Shown: one piece after another, positions 1-8,915 of the stretch | Numbering within the stretch: the first letter of the stretch is position 1 | Layout of the letters: each line of letters starts with the position of its first letter | Source of the DNA: an uncultured Clostridia bacterium | GTDB lineage: Bacteria > Bacillota > Clostridia > Oscillospirales > Acutalibacteraceae | Length of the DNA stretch: 44,956 nt | Assembly (NCBI GenBank): GCA_944380885.1 | Contig: CALWIZ010000018.1 | Location: forward strand, 1-44,956 | Reading direction: 5' to 3' | Notes under the pieces: model-generated | What the model saw: the letters and a program-made list of their open reading frames with translations, nothing else | What the model was told of the DNA's origin: nothing | Database searches by the model: none | Translations under genes and position numbers: made by a program

Positions 1-120
1 CTGATCGAACCTCGTCGGACTTTATTCTACCGGTTTGAACTGCCGTTTTATATCCGCGCCTTTATTTGGCGGTTACCAAACACATACCACAAAGGAGGTA
101 AAAAGTCCAGAGAAAAATGT

Positions 121-711
121 TTATAATCTGATTGATTCGCCGGGCTTTACAATCAAAGCGCCGGGTACTGCAAGTTTTTTTGCCCGATCCATATCAAACA
201 GCTTTCCGGGCGACATATGCACAGGAATTGTATGCTTTGCGGCAATCAGATTCGCACAGCGGATCGTTTCCGGAACATCCATGGTGTAGGTAAAATCCAT
301 CGGTAAAACAGCATAATCAAGGTTTCGCTCTGCCAGATGCGACATCTGCTCTGTCTCTCCGGTGTCGCCAGCAAAATAAACCGAAACGCCGTCCACTGTT
401 ACGATGTGGCCGACGCATTCCGATTTTTTGTGATGATGATTATACGCTTGTACCGCTTCGACTGTCGCAAAATCCAGCTTTAACGTCTGATATGCTCCGT
501 CTTTGAGTGCAGCAAAGTTATGCCAAATCACACAGCTGGGATTTTTTTCGGGCAGATCAGTGCAGTTGTGATCGTGGTGCTGGTGGGTCACCAGAATCAG
601 ATCCGCCGGCTCGTCATAACCTTCTCCTGCAAACAGGTCGATATAAATGACCTTCCCGCTGTCCGTAGTCAAACGAAGACTACCGTGTCCCTGATAAAGT
701 AAAGTTGCCAT
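121..711 (-). CDS. Metallo-beta-lactamase-fold metal-dependent hydrolase (UPF0173/UlaG-like)
   Basis: A 196-residue cytosolic protein with no signal peptide. The metal-binding motif HQHHDHNCTD lies near residues 43-52, a second histidine cluster (YNHHHKK) follows, and FAGDTGE near residues 114-120 supplies the bridging aspartate. HMSPGK near the C-terminus gives the last histidine. This fits the small zinc-dependent hydrolases of the UPF0173/UlaG-like group, whose substrates are mostly unknown. The start at 711 is supported by GAGGG a few bases upstream. The gene follows the helicase gene by 15 bases and could be co-transcribed with it, but a housekeeping role unrelated to defence is equally possible. 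Fold confident, substrate unknown. Confidence 0.85.
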   Translation of the reverse strand: MATLLYQGHGSLRLTTDSGKVIYIDLFAGEGYDEPADLILVTHQHHDHNCTDLPEKNPSCVIWHNFAALKDGAYQTLKLDFATVEAVQAYNHHHKKSECVGHIVTVDGVSVYFAGDTGETEQMSHLAERNLDYAVLPMDFTYTMDVPETIRCANLIAAKHTIPVHMSPGKLFDMDRAKKLAVPGALIVKPGESIRL

Positions 712-726
712 ATTATTTTCCCTCGC

Positions 727-3555
727 TTACAATTTTGGATCATGTTTTAACGGAATCATATTTGTACACTTATTTGTATCACTAAAATAATTGGTACATC
801 CGTAAAAAACATCACCGTTCTTTGGATTTGTCTTTACAATCATATACCCGTCTGAACACTTTGGACATTTAAAAATATCGTGCTTATTCTTTTTATCATT
901 GGTCATAAAATCGCAGACTTCCGGCTCATTGGTACAGACCCAAAGCTGCAAGCCGTAATTTTTATTAAATTCATACTTAAGCGGGAAGCCGCATTTCGGA
1001 CATCGAAGAGTAAACAAATCAACTACCTGCATGTTGATGTTCTCATCGTGCGGGAGATGATAGTCTTTGATGAGTTCCACAAGAAACCTCGACGGTCGAT
1101 TTTTGGGCGCGGCAATATACACCTTGTTTTTTGTTCTGGTCATAGCGACATAAAATAACCGCCGTTCTTCTGCAAAGGGCATACTTTGATCGTCATGGGT
1201 AACCAATTTCATAATCGGGTCATCCTCAAGCTGACAAGGAAATCCGAATTTTCCTTCGAACATGTTGATAAGAATCACATTATCAAAGCCTAAACCTTTG
1301 GAACTGTGCGCAGTCATAAAGGTAATATCAGCATTGGGATATTTTTCGGAACGGATCCGATTATGAGGCATCTCTTTAAACAAACCGGTATTGTATAGCT
1401 TGTACATATCATAATTGTATCTGCCTATCAGCAAAATAGAACTCTCTTCACCGTATTCTGCAATAATTTCTCCGATGATTTGCTCAACCTTTTCCGCCAA
1501 AGCCTTTATTGGTTTAACCCTGTCGTTAAAGGCTTCAATTACGATAGGATTTTCGAGATGCTTCGGAGAAATAAGCTGTTTTCGAATCTGGGCGGAATTT
1601 TTCTGTACAAATCCGCCTGCTATATCGATCAGCTCCTGAGAATTTCGATAAGTATGTGTGATTTTCAACTCTGTGCCAGTTCCCATCAATTCTAAAAAGC
1701 GGGTAAACAATGTGATATCTGAACCAGAGAAGGCATAAATTGACTGCCAATCATCTCCTACGGCAACAACCTTGGCTTTGGTAATTTCCGAAAGTCTCTT
1801 GGTCAAATTAAATCGCTGCCTGGCAATATCCTGAAATTCATCGATGATAATATACTTATATGGCAATTCTATTTGCTGACGTTCAATTTCCTGCAAGTAA
1901 AAATGTGCATCATTGATCATATCGGCAAAGTCGATCTGATTATTTCGTTTCAGCACAGACTGATAATGGTTATAAACCTCTTCTGCAATATCAAGAAAAA
2001 GTAATGTACGGGGATTATCTGTCTTTTTGCGTAGAATTTCAAAACCGCCCTTATCATAACCAGTTGTCTTATACTGCTCAATAAAATTCATCATGAACAG
2101 GATCAGCTTATAAATATATTTATCCTTACCTGTTTCTACAATTTTTTTATATACCTCGTCCAGATTACGGGGCTTTAATATGAATCCTTCTTCTTCAAGA
2201 CATTTTTTCAAATGTTCCATTAAAGGACGACGATCATTATATAAAGACCATGTTTCCAATAAAGTTGTTTTATGCAATCGATGAAAAGCCCGTTTATCAC
2301 GAATAGATTTTTGATATCGAGCACGCTGTTCTGGTGAAAAGACATTGCTGTAACCGCTTTCAGTTAAGGCATAGTGTTCAAGCCAGGCAGCGTGTTCTCC
2401 TTGAGTGATATAAAAATCCGGTGTGTATTTTTTGTTTTTGGAAGGAGAACCGAACGGATATATACGCTCATACTCATAGTCCAGTCCATTCAGGTATAAG
2501 AAATTCGCGATTTGTACTTCTTGAACAGAACGCAAATATTCACCGGTTATCGTTTTTATTTGTTTGCTGCGCTGATGCTCGACTTTTCTGATATACTCTC
2601 CCAGCCCACTTTTGAGAGTTTCATAGTCCTGCGCTGCTTTATACATATGATACTGATTCAGATTATCGAACTGAAAGACATCTTCTGTCAAATCGAAATA
2701 GTATCCGAGAAACAAAACCAGATTTCTCATCAGCTGCTTGTTATTGAAAATGGATTTTTCCAGCATATCAAATACAATTTGATAAGAGGAAAAGTTGATT
2801 TCCGGAGGCTCCGCCGAAAAGCGCTTTACAATTTCAAAAGCAAATGCGTGGAAGGTGCATATTTTGGCGGGAATCCTTAATCCCTTATTGATGCGGTCGC
2901 GCAGTTCGCCAATTGCCTTATTTGTATAAGAAATGACAATAATTTCTTCCGGATTTATTCTCTTTTTTTCAACCAGATATTTCACTTTTGCTGCCATTGT
3001 AGTTGTTTTGCCCGCTCCGGCTCCCGCCACAAGTAAACAGTAATCGTCATCTGTAATAACTGCACGGCGCTGCTCATCATCTAAGCGAATATTTGGATCG
3101 ATATCTGCCAGAATGTTATCAAAATACTCTTTCTCTCGTGCCAGCGTTCTTTCAATGTATTCCGCATTATGAGTTGTTATGTTTTCTTTCAGTGTGTTCA
3201 TCCTGCGGAGAAACAGTTTCAAACTGTCGGTATCAACCCGAAACACGGTGGCATTATTACATACATATTGGAATATCAGCTTATTTTGCATTGCTGAATA
3301 GTACTCATTATAGGTATGTAGTAAATGTTTCGTTTCTCTATTTGTTATATAATGATCAGCAGAAAATAGCCAGACATAATCATTGTCAAAAGAAATCAAA
3401 ATATTGGACAGCTTTTCATAATCGATGGATTCAGAATTATTCTCTACTTTTTGACCGTTTTTAGGAAAATATTCGGACGGTATCCCGCAATGCGGACACT
3501 TTTCAGCCTTATCTGAAATGGATTTTCCGCATTCCGGACACTTAATCAATGCCAT
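727..3555 (-). CDS. UvrD/Rep-type superfamily 1 helicase with zinc ribbons and embedded nuclease-like domain
   Basis: A 942-residue ATP-dependent DNA helicase. All SF1A motifs are visible in order: Walker A GAGAGKTT (about 178-185), Walker B IIIDEFQD, motif III GDDWQSIYAFSG, TYRNS, motif V TAHSSKGLGF, and the C-terminal motif VAMTRTK. Between motifs Ia and II lies a segment with KYTPDFYI followed by AWLEHY, the layout of the PD-(D/E)xK-like insert seen in helicase IV relatives. The N-terminus has a CPEC/CPHC zinc ribbon. The C-terminus has two topoisomerase-type four-cysteine fingers. The start at 3555 is chosen over the longer frame because GGAGG sits eight bases before it. It follows the 247-residue gene by 13 bases and is probably translated with it. 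A role in defence or repair is inferred. Confidence 0.9.
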   Translation of the reverse strand: MALIKCPECGKSISDKAEKCPHCGIPSEYFPKNGQKVENNSESIDYEKLSNILISFDNDYVWLFSADHYITNRETKHLLHTYNEYYSAMQNKLIFQYVCNNATVFRVDTDSLKLFLRRMNTLKENITTHNAEYIERTLAREKEYFDNILADIDPNIRLDDEQRRAVITDDDYCLLVAGAGAGKTTTMAAKVKYLVEKKRINPEEIIVISYTNKAIGELRDRINKGLRIPAKICTFHAFAFEIVKRFSAEPPEINFSSYQIVFDMLEKSIFNNKQLMRNLVLFLGYYFDLTEDVFQFDNLNQYHMYKAAQDYETLKSGLGEYIRKVEHQRSKQIKTITGEYLRSVQEVQIANFLYLNGLDYEYERIYPFGSPSKNKKYTPDFYITQGEHAAWLEHYALTESGYSNVFSPEQRARYQKSIRDKRAFHRLHKTTLLETWSLYNDRRPLMEHLKKCLEEEGFILKPRNLDEVYKKIVETGKDKYIYKLILFMMNFIEQYKTTGYDKGGFEILRKKTDNPRTLLFLDIAEEVYNHYQSVLKRNNQIDFADMINDAHFYLQEIERQQIELPYKYIIIDEFQDIARQRFNLTKRLSEITKAKVVAVGDDWQSIYAFSGSDITLFTRFLELMGTGTELKITHTYRNSQELIDIAGGFVQKNSAQIRKQLISPKHLENPIVIEAFNDRVKPIKALAEKVEQIIGEIIAEYGEESSILLIGRYNYDMYKLYNTGLFKEMPHNRIRSEKYPNADITFMTAHSSKGLGFDNVILINMFEGKFGFPCQLEDDPIMKLVTHDDQSMPFAEERRLFYVAMTRTKNKVYIAAPKNRPSRFLVELIKDYHLPHDENINMQVVDLFTLRCPKCGFPLKYEFNKNYGLQLWVCTNEPEVCDFMTNDKKNKHDIFKCPKCSDGYMIVKTNPKNGDVFYGCTNYFSDTNKCTNMIPLKHDPKL

Positions 3556-3568
3556 AATGTTTTCCTCC

Positions 3569-4312
3569 TCACTTTGCGTCTGCTCTATGCTCAATGAATC
3601 CCATTTGCTTCAGCCTTGCACGGACACCCGCTTCGGTTCGCATAAGAGTTGTAGCAATTTCTGATACGGGGACATCTTTCCGAAATAAATCAATCAGACA
3701 TTCTTCGTGGGCCGGTGTCCACGGCAGGCCTTGATTTTCCGGTTTTTCCGCGGATTTATCACCGATAGTTGCAATGACGGTATCCAAATTATCCAGAATG
3801 AATTGCTGCGTTTTTTGATTGTAAAGGACAACTGTATACTCACCGTTTCTGCCGATTCGTTTTTCTGTCGAGATGCCAAGTGCTTTCCCTTGTTCTGTTG
3901 GTCTCTTAACAGTTTTTCCGTCTGCTGTGGAGCATACTTCCAATGCATGGATTTCTATTAGCCAGGAAGTAATGTCCGTATGTTTTAACATTTTGTATGT
4001 ATCCACGTCGACTAAATCATTTATGCGCTTTGTTATTTCACTGATTGAAATAGGTGTGGCAGAAAAGGAAAACTGATTTCTACTGTCAGCAGAAAGAAAA
4101 AACGGTTTCTTAGTAGATTTCTCCTTGCTTTGAACACCGTTGCTTTCAATAACATGCCGTAATATATCCGACACATAAAACAAACACCGGGAAATCCGAA
4201 TATTGTTTATCACATCTGAATCCGCCGCCGGCAAATCATCAAGCGGATTGATTCCATTTGCCAGCTTGTCAATATACATTTTGGCGCGCTGCATCTTTTC
4301 GAGTTCGGTCAT
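3569..4312 (-). CDS. Hypothetical protein with C-terminal SANT/Myb-like helix-turn-helix
   Basis: A 247-residue protein, probably cytosolic. The N-terminal 190 residues match no family I can name. The last 50 residues start with LPWTPAHEECLIDLF, continue with a predicted recognition helix around VSEIATTLMRTEAGVRARL, and end in LKQMGF. That tryptophan-led three-helix layout is typical of SANT/Myb-like DNA-binding tails found on several nuclease- and helicase-associated bacterial proteins. A GAGGAG ribosome site precedes the start at 4312. The gene is directly upstream of the UvrD-type helicase, so it may guide that helicase to DNA (inference). A prior type III restriction gene ended just upstream and is now decayed. 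Confidence 0.7.
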   Translation of the reverse strand: MTELEKMQRAKMYIDKLANGINPLDDLPAADSDVINNIRISRCLFYVSDILRHVIESNGVQSKEKSTKKPFFLSADSRNQFSFSATPISISEITKRINDLVDVDTYKMLKHTDITSWLIEIHALEVCSTADGKTVKRPTEQGKALGISTEKRIGRNGEYTVVLYNQKTQQFILDNLDTVIATIGDKSAEKPENQGLPWTPAHEECLIDLFRKDVPVSEIATTLMRTEAGVRARLKQMGFIEHRADAK

Positions 4313-4350
4313 GAATATCTCCTCATCTTCGGCTATTTTAATTGATGTGA

Positions 4351-4859
4351 TTACAATTTTTCTTTTATCTGACTCCAGTTTGTTGCTACCTGCATCTCAA
4401 TACCGTTATCCAATGCTTCAAAATGCTTTTACCGCAATGAATTTTCAATTGTTCCCGTGTGCGCAGATCCATAAAACTGGTGCTGCCTTTGGTTTCCAAA
4501 ATAAAATATAATTTTCCCTCGCCGTTTTTAACAAAATAAACCGCCCAGTCGGGATTATATGTCCCAATCGGCGTTTTCACCTTAAAACGATCGGGAATTT
4601 TAAAGAACATTTTGACATCGTGATCATTGTCTAAAGCCACAGCAAACGGTTTTTCAACGAAACTACTGTCATAAACGATATAATTATATACACTGTGTTC
4701 CACTTTAACAGCGTTTCTATCAAGATTCGCAATCAATTCTGCCGTATCAAAAATTTTCTGTGCGTAATACTCCTGTCCGTCCAACTTAATGCAACGGATT
4801 CTGTCAATTGCCAAGGTATGGCAGTTATCCCGAATAATTTCCGTTGCTTTTCTTAAAAT
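4351..4859 (-). pseudogene. Remnant of type III restriction enzyme Res subunit, C-terminal end
   Basis: About 170 codons resembling the extreme C-terminus of type III Res subunits: LDGQEYYAQ, then GTYNPDWAV and LYFILETKGS, which supply the D...ExK residues of the endonuclease domain. The reading is broken. Two consecutive stops (TAA TGA, 4860-4865) precede the recognisable part. A one-base shift at a short T run near 4420-4423 breaks the frame after CGKSI, and the natural tail (EALDNGIEMQVATNW, then a stop at 4351) continues in the next frame. The helicase part of Res and the Mod partner are absent. This is a decayed older restriction system now used as spacer between newer defence genes. Confidence 0.85.
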
Positions 4860-4909
4860 TCATTAATGCAGATTCAGTTCAACATATTTGTAAAAATCAA
4901 TTTTCATAG

Positions 4910-5977
4910 CTATAAATTATCTTTCAAATATTTTATAAGTTGAACAGTCGCTTTACTACGCCCTTGGACGCTGGTAAGTCCGTTTTCTTTAAGTTCCTTC
5001 AACGGATACTTGTCCGGAGCGTATTTTTCTATGAGCTTTAGTTTCATATAGCGGATGTCGGGATCTTTGGCTAAATCCTTATAATAGGGATAATCGTCTT
5101 CCGAACGGTTTCCGTATAAATCAGCAGCGATTACTTCGCATTTGTACATAATAGCTTTGTATTTCTCGCCCACATAAATATAAACCGTGTCGCCAACTGA
5201 GGTATTGGTAGACTGGCTCCATTCAATTACATCCAAATTATCAAAAGCCGCTACGATATCGTAATACTTAGGATTGCACGGAATAACCCACACATCATCA
5301 AGACGAGAGGAAACCTGACGTCCTTCAGCTTTTGCGCGAATGTCATTTAACCACTCACCGTTATACTTGAAATAGCGCGGTCCGGCAACGCCCCATTTGC
5401 TACCGAGCAGTTCAGTGGCAAGCGCAGAAAGAGACAATTTCTTGCCTTGATACTCCACGGTTTTGTCATCAATAACGCTGCACTTTGTGCCGGAGTTGGC
5501 ATTGCCCTGACTAACAAATGTAATGGTAGCGCCTACGGGAATATCACATTTAGAGAAGGTAAAAGGTGCCATGCGCTCGATGTGCTGTTCCTCAATATCC
5601 TGTGCTATTTCGTCGCTTTGACGTTCTACCGCCGTTGGCTCATACAAATGAAGTCTATCTTTACGCCCACCTAAAACTGCGATAGTTTCAAGGATAGAAT
5701 ATGCCTGTTCGGGCGACATAGCATAAAACTCACGAATACGCTTTTTACCGTCTACATTATCAATCGACCGTAGATTCGGGTTGAGTTGGTCTATCAGTGC
5801 ATGGAGCTTTAGATCCGTCAGTCGTTCCTCAACCTCATATGTAGCATAAATGCGAAAAGCAAACGGAACGCATTCACTGTTATTCAATTGTTTTAACCGA
5901 GAATCCACATTATCAGCGTAACCGATTTTTACATATTCCTTAAATGAGGGATTAGTAAGTATATATATTACTCCCAT
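4910..5977 (-). CDS. GIY-YIG (T5orf172/MUG113-like) protein with RAMA-like middle and EVE/PUA-like C-terminus
   Basis: 355 residues in three parts. Residues 1-105 start GVIYILTNP and continue VKIGYADNVDSRLKQL, the signature of the T5orf172/MUG113 branch of GIY-YIG nucleases. Residues about 145-215 have a small beta-rich unit ending SLSALATELLG...GPRYFKYNGEWL, like the RAMA/DUF4357-type modules that accompany DNA modification enzymes. Residues about 225-350 start DDVWVIPCNPKYYDI and include GDTVYIYVG, resembling EVE/PUA-like readers of modified bases. Together this suggests a nuclease that senses base modification (inference). It lies 12 bases after the DGQHR-TIR-like gene, with AAAGGAG before its ATG, so it is part of the restriction operon. 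The GIY-YIG assignment is firm; the other two are by pattern. Confidence 0.75.
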   Translation of the reverse strand: MGVIYILTNPSFKEYVKIGYADNVDSRLKQLNNSECVPFAFRIYATYEVEERLTDLKLHALIDQLNPNLRSIDNVDGKKRIREFYAMSPEQAYSILETIAVLGGRKDRLHLYEPTAVERQSDEIAQDIEEQHIERMAPFTFSKCDIPVGATITFVSQGNANSGTKCSVIDDKTVEYQGKKLSLSALATELLGSKWGVAGPRYFKYNGEWLNDIRAKAEGRQVSSRLDDVWVIPCNPKYYDIVAAFDNLDVIEWSQSTNTSVGDTVYIYVGEKYKAIMYKCEVIAADLYGNRSEDDYPYYKDLAKDPDIRYMKLKLIEKYAPDKYPLKELKENGLTSVQGRSKATVQLIKYLKDNL

Positions 5978-5989
5978 TATATTCTCCTT

Positions 5990-7459
5990 TTATAACTCTC
6001 CCACAGCTACTCCATCCAATATATCTTTGAGTTTGGGTTTAACCTTGATTTCAATATCGTTTGAATCTGCTATTTGTTCATAACGGAAACCATTAAGGTC
6101 AAACGGCGGCTTTTCAACACCCTCCATTGGTTCAAAATATAAAAGCATTCTTTCCAACCCCACATTCTTTATTGCATATCCTACTTCCACCATAACATTA
6201 TGTCTGTTGCTTGTAAGATCTGCAATAAATATATCCGAGGCTTCTATCTCTCTGTACATCAAATCTCGGATGGAGTATGTTCCGCCGCCTTTTGTGCCTA
6301 AATCAATTAACTGCAATCCAAAATCTTGCTCAACTATTCGCTTGATTACAGCCAATCTACCATTAGCTTTACTTAGATGCGGTTCGCTATCCGGATACCA
6401 GCGTGCTAAAAATACCCGCTTAGGAGTATGATCATATACCGAATCATAAATTGAAATCACATCGTTAATATGCAATTTGTCAGCAATCCCAATATTATTC
6501 TTTTGCACCCAGTTAATAAAACTTCTGTATTTGGCTTGATCTTGCAGCTTGTAGAAGGTCATCGCTCCTAAAACTGCAATGTTTTCGGTCACATTCGCAA
6601 TACCGGATTCTCTTAAAGCAGTATTAATATCTGATAATTTTTGAATGATGACATCTACACATTCAAGCTTATCTTCAATCAATCCTTCTTTCAATAGATG
6701 CTCAAAGATACCCACGAAATATGTGTATTGGCTGTTTCCGATGTACTTTTCAATTAGCGGATAATGTGAGAGATTTATCTTATCACAAATTTTACGAGTA
6801 TATAAGTATGATGGACCAAAATTGCTTGTAAGATCATCGTCAGAAAAAACATCAATACTTTCAATAATAACGCTCAAGTTTTCCTCGTCATTCAAGGGAA
6901 TTTGCTTGGTGTTAATGTTGTGAAATAATGCCCGACAAAACTTGTCCGTTTCACTTGCTCCATTGAATAATAATAAGCAAAAAGGGATAGCGGCATTTTT
7001 ATAGGTTGAATGCTCATTAACAGCACTTAATCTATGGTTACCGTCTATTCGTAAAAATTTAGTTGTTTTTGCAATGTCAAAATCCATATAAACGGTTTGT
7101 ACATTGTCTCTTTTACGTTCATCTTCTTTGCTTTTTAGTTCGTATCCTTTTGTAGCAAATTTAAATGGACCAACCCAGCCATTAAAATTCTGTTTTTGGC
7201 GAACTGCAACTCGCAATGAAGCAACAGCATCATATTCAGCTCCATTTGCTGCCAAATCAGAACAGAGGATCACCTCGGGAAAGAAAGTAAACTCGCCACC
7301 CGATAAAAATCTATCCATCTCTCCGGCATGTTCGGATAATAAGTCACGCTGAATTTCTGGAATTGTTTCAGATATATTTGCCAACTTGATCATAGGGCAA
7401 AAACCTCTTATGCAAAGAAAATTGCCCATAGAATAATCGATAACACCTGTTAATCTCAT
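5990..7459 (-). CDS. DGQHR/DndB-like protein fused to a TIR-like nucleotide-binding domain
   Basis: 489 residues. The N-terminal ~230 residues contain IDGNHRLSA (139-146), the DGQHR-type motif of the ParB/DndB-like fold, and the associated NINTKQIPLNDEE segment. Helical sequence fills residues 230-340. Residues 347-470 form a second domain with RVFLARWYP, EASDIFIADLT and HNVMVEVGYA, the pattern of TIR-like/nucleoside-deoxyribosyltransferase-like Rossmann domains, where the glutamate before VGYA is usually catalytic. The ATG overlaps the hsdS stop in ATGA, implying translational coupling. A role as a DNA-state sensor coupled to nucleotide cleavage is inferred from these two domain types. The full protein is not one I recognise from a characterised system. 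Confidence 0.75.
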   Translation of the reverse strand: MRLTGVIDYSMGNFLCIRGFCPMIKLANISETIPEIQRDLLSEHAGEMDRFLSGGEFTFFPEVILCSDLAANGAEYDAVASLRVAVRQKQNFNGWVGPFKFATKGYELKSKEDERKRDNVQTVYMDFDIAKTTKFLRIDGNHRLSAVNEHSTYKNAAIPFCLLLFNGASETDKFCRALFHNINTKQIPLNDEENLSVIIESIDVFSDDDLTSNFGPSYLYTRKICDKINLSHYPLIEKYIGNSQYTYFVGIFEHLLKEGLIEDKLECVDVIIQKLSDINTALRESGIANVTENIAVLGAMTFYKLQDQAKYRSFINWVQKNNIGIADKLHINDVISIYDSVYDHTPKRVFLARWYPDSEPHLSKANGRLAVIKRIVEQDFGLQLIDLGTKGGGTYSIRDLMYREIEASDIFIADLTSNRHNVMVEVGYAIKNVGLERMLLYFEPMEGVEKPPFDLNGFRYEQIADSNDIEIKVKPKLKDILDGVAVGEL

Positions 7460-8892
7460 TGTACATCCTCCAAAAGCATTTTTTTCACCTTTACTTTTGC
7501 ATCCGAAACAATCTTTTCAGCTTCCATTTGCAATTCAAATGCACTTTTTCTCATTTGAGCTGCATGAATTGCAATCTCCTCCTGTTTCTTAAGTTCCGGC
7601 AGAAGAATAGTTTGAGTGAAATATTCTTGCATTATCAGATTTCTAATGCCATTTGTTTGAGTTTGCATAACTTCAGTAATTTTTATATTGTGCATTAAAC
7701 GCAGATACTCAAACACATATTCCGGCACAGCCTTTTTATCATCAATTCGGATACGGTGAATAAAATTGCTGAATGCCAATGGATAGTTGTCAAGCATGTC
7801 TTTCTCTATAAATGCAACGCGCCCGACGGGTTGATCTTCACTACCACCAGATTTTTCAATTAAAATATCTTTTTCATTCAGTTTAATTTTATTAAACGAT
7901 GCTTTTTTGTATTTTCTGAATTTAGTCCTATTATTATCTAAATTCAAATTGAACTTATTATCAAATTCTGTTCCTCTGATTGTTAAACAGGATATTAGAT
8001 CGGGATCTTCAACGGTGTCATCCAACCCCCAATCTCCTGAAACATCATTTAATACTACTTCTTTCAGCATCAGTCTATCGTATGGTGCCGATTCTATTGC
8101 ATCCAATAATTGTTTGTATTTAAGACTATATTTGCGTGGATCAAACCTTCCTCCCAACATATCGGTAGCATGGATATAAAATATTCTGTTGCTTAAATCT
8201 TGGTTTGCTTCCAAGGGCAATTTTATACCAAGCGTACCAATAATGTAATCACTTATATTATTAAGTAACAGCTGAGTTTCTTGTTCTTTTTGGCGTTTTT
8301 GCTCATAGGCACACTCCATAACATTGACGATATCTGCATTAATAATAACGGGAATAGAACGTAACGCAGAATAATCCAACGCTGGGCGAGTTCCGCCAGT
8401 TGATCTTCTGGACGCCAGCTTTTCTCCTATATCTGAATTGAGGTATGCCGCAACTAATTCACTTGTTTGACGGTCTTTTGTTTTAATTACAACCATATGT
8501 TGGTTAATATTCCCCTCAAACTGTTGCGGTGCAACGGAAGAAACAGCCATTCTACCTACACCGGTAATCTTAACCAAAAGATCATTTTCTTGCACCTTGC
8601 TGCGCGAAAGCATATTGTTGTGAGTTTGCTCATTGATAAAAACGCACTCACTTAAATCAAGTCCCTCAGGAGTAAGATTTTGAACTCTTACAAAAGGAAT
8701 ACCAGATTTATCCGCATAATACTTTTCTTTCTGATCTTTTTTGGGAGTAGCACCGCCTGCCATGTATAAGATAAAATCACGTAACTTATATTTCGTATTC
8801 TTTAAGACAGCCTCTTCCAAAGCGCGATAGTCTATCTTGTAGTAAAAAGGATCAATTCTCCCTTTTATATAGCCCCAATTTATTAGAAACAA
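7456..8892 (-). CDS. hsdS: Type I restriction-modification specificity subunit (HsdS)
   Basis: 478 residues with the two-half architecture of type I S subunits. Target-recognition domain 1 begins near residue 38 (LRDFILYMAGGATPKK) and ends with the typical PALDYSALRSIPVI. A helical spacer follows, then target-recognition domain 2 (LMLKEVVLNDVSGDW to NLIMQEYFTQTILLPELKKQEEIA) and a C-terminal coiled-coil helix. It dictates the DNA sequence recognised by the partner methyltransferase. The start is uncertain: the listed TTG lies 23 bases past the methyltransferase stop, with only a weak GATGAGAG nearby, and the frame is open further upstream with no ATG. The end overlaps the next gene by four bases. 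Confidence 0.9.
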   Translation of the reverse strand: MFLINWGYIKGRIDPFYYKIDYRALEEAVLKNTKYKLRDFILYMAGGATPKKDQKEKYYADKSGIPFVRVQNLTPEGLDLSECVFINEQTHNNMLSRSKVQENDLLVKITGVGRMAVSSVAPQQFEGNINQHMVVIKTKDRQTSELVAAYLNSDIGEKLASRRSTGGTRPALDYSALRSIPVIINADIVNVMECAYEQKRQKEQETQLLLNNISDYIIGTLGIKLPLEANQDLSNRIFYIHATDMLGGRFDPRKYSLKYKQLLDAIESAPYDRLMLKEVVLNDVSGDWGLDDTVEDPDLISCLTIRGTEFDNKFNLNLDNNRTKFRKYKKASFNKIKLNEKDILIEKSGGSEDQPVGRVAFIEKDMLDNYPLAFSNFIHRIRIDDKKAVPEYVFEYLRLMHNIKITEVMQTQTNGIRNLIMQEYFTQTILLPELKKQEEIAIHAAQMRKSAFELQMEAEKIVSDAKVKVKKMLLEDVQ

Positions 8893-8915
8893 TTTACTCT
8901 CATCAAAATTGGGGC

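Noticed and set aside
35..289. Plus-strand frame near the left edge with AAAGGAGG at 92-99
   Set aside because: The frame is antisense to the metallo-hydrolase gene, and the ribosome-like site leads only to a four-codon frame.
4866..4907. Short frame MKIDFYKYVELNLH before the Res remnant
   Set aside because: Only 14 codons, in frame with the remnant but with no family likeness; not enough to call a gene.
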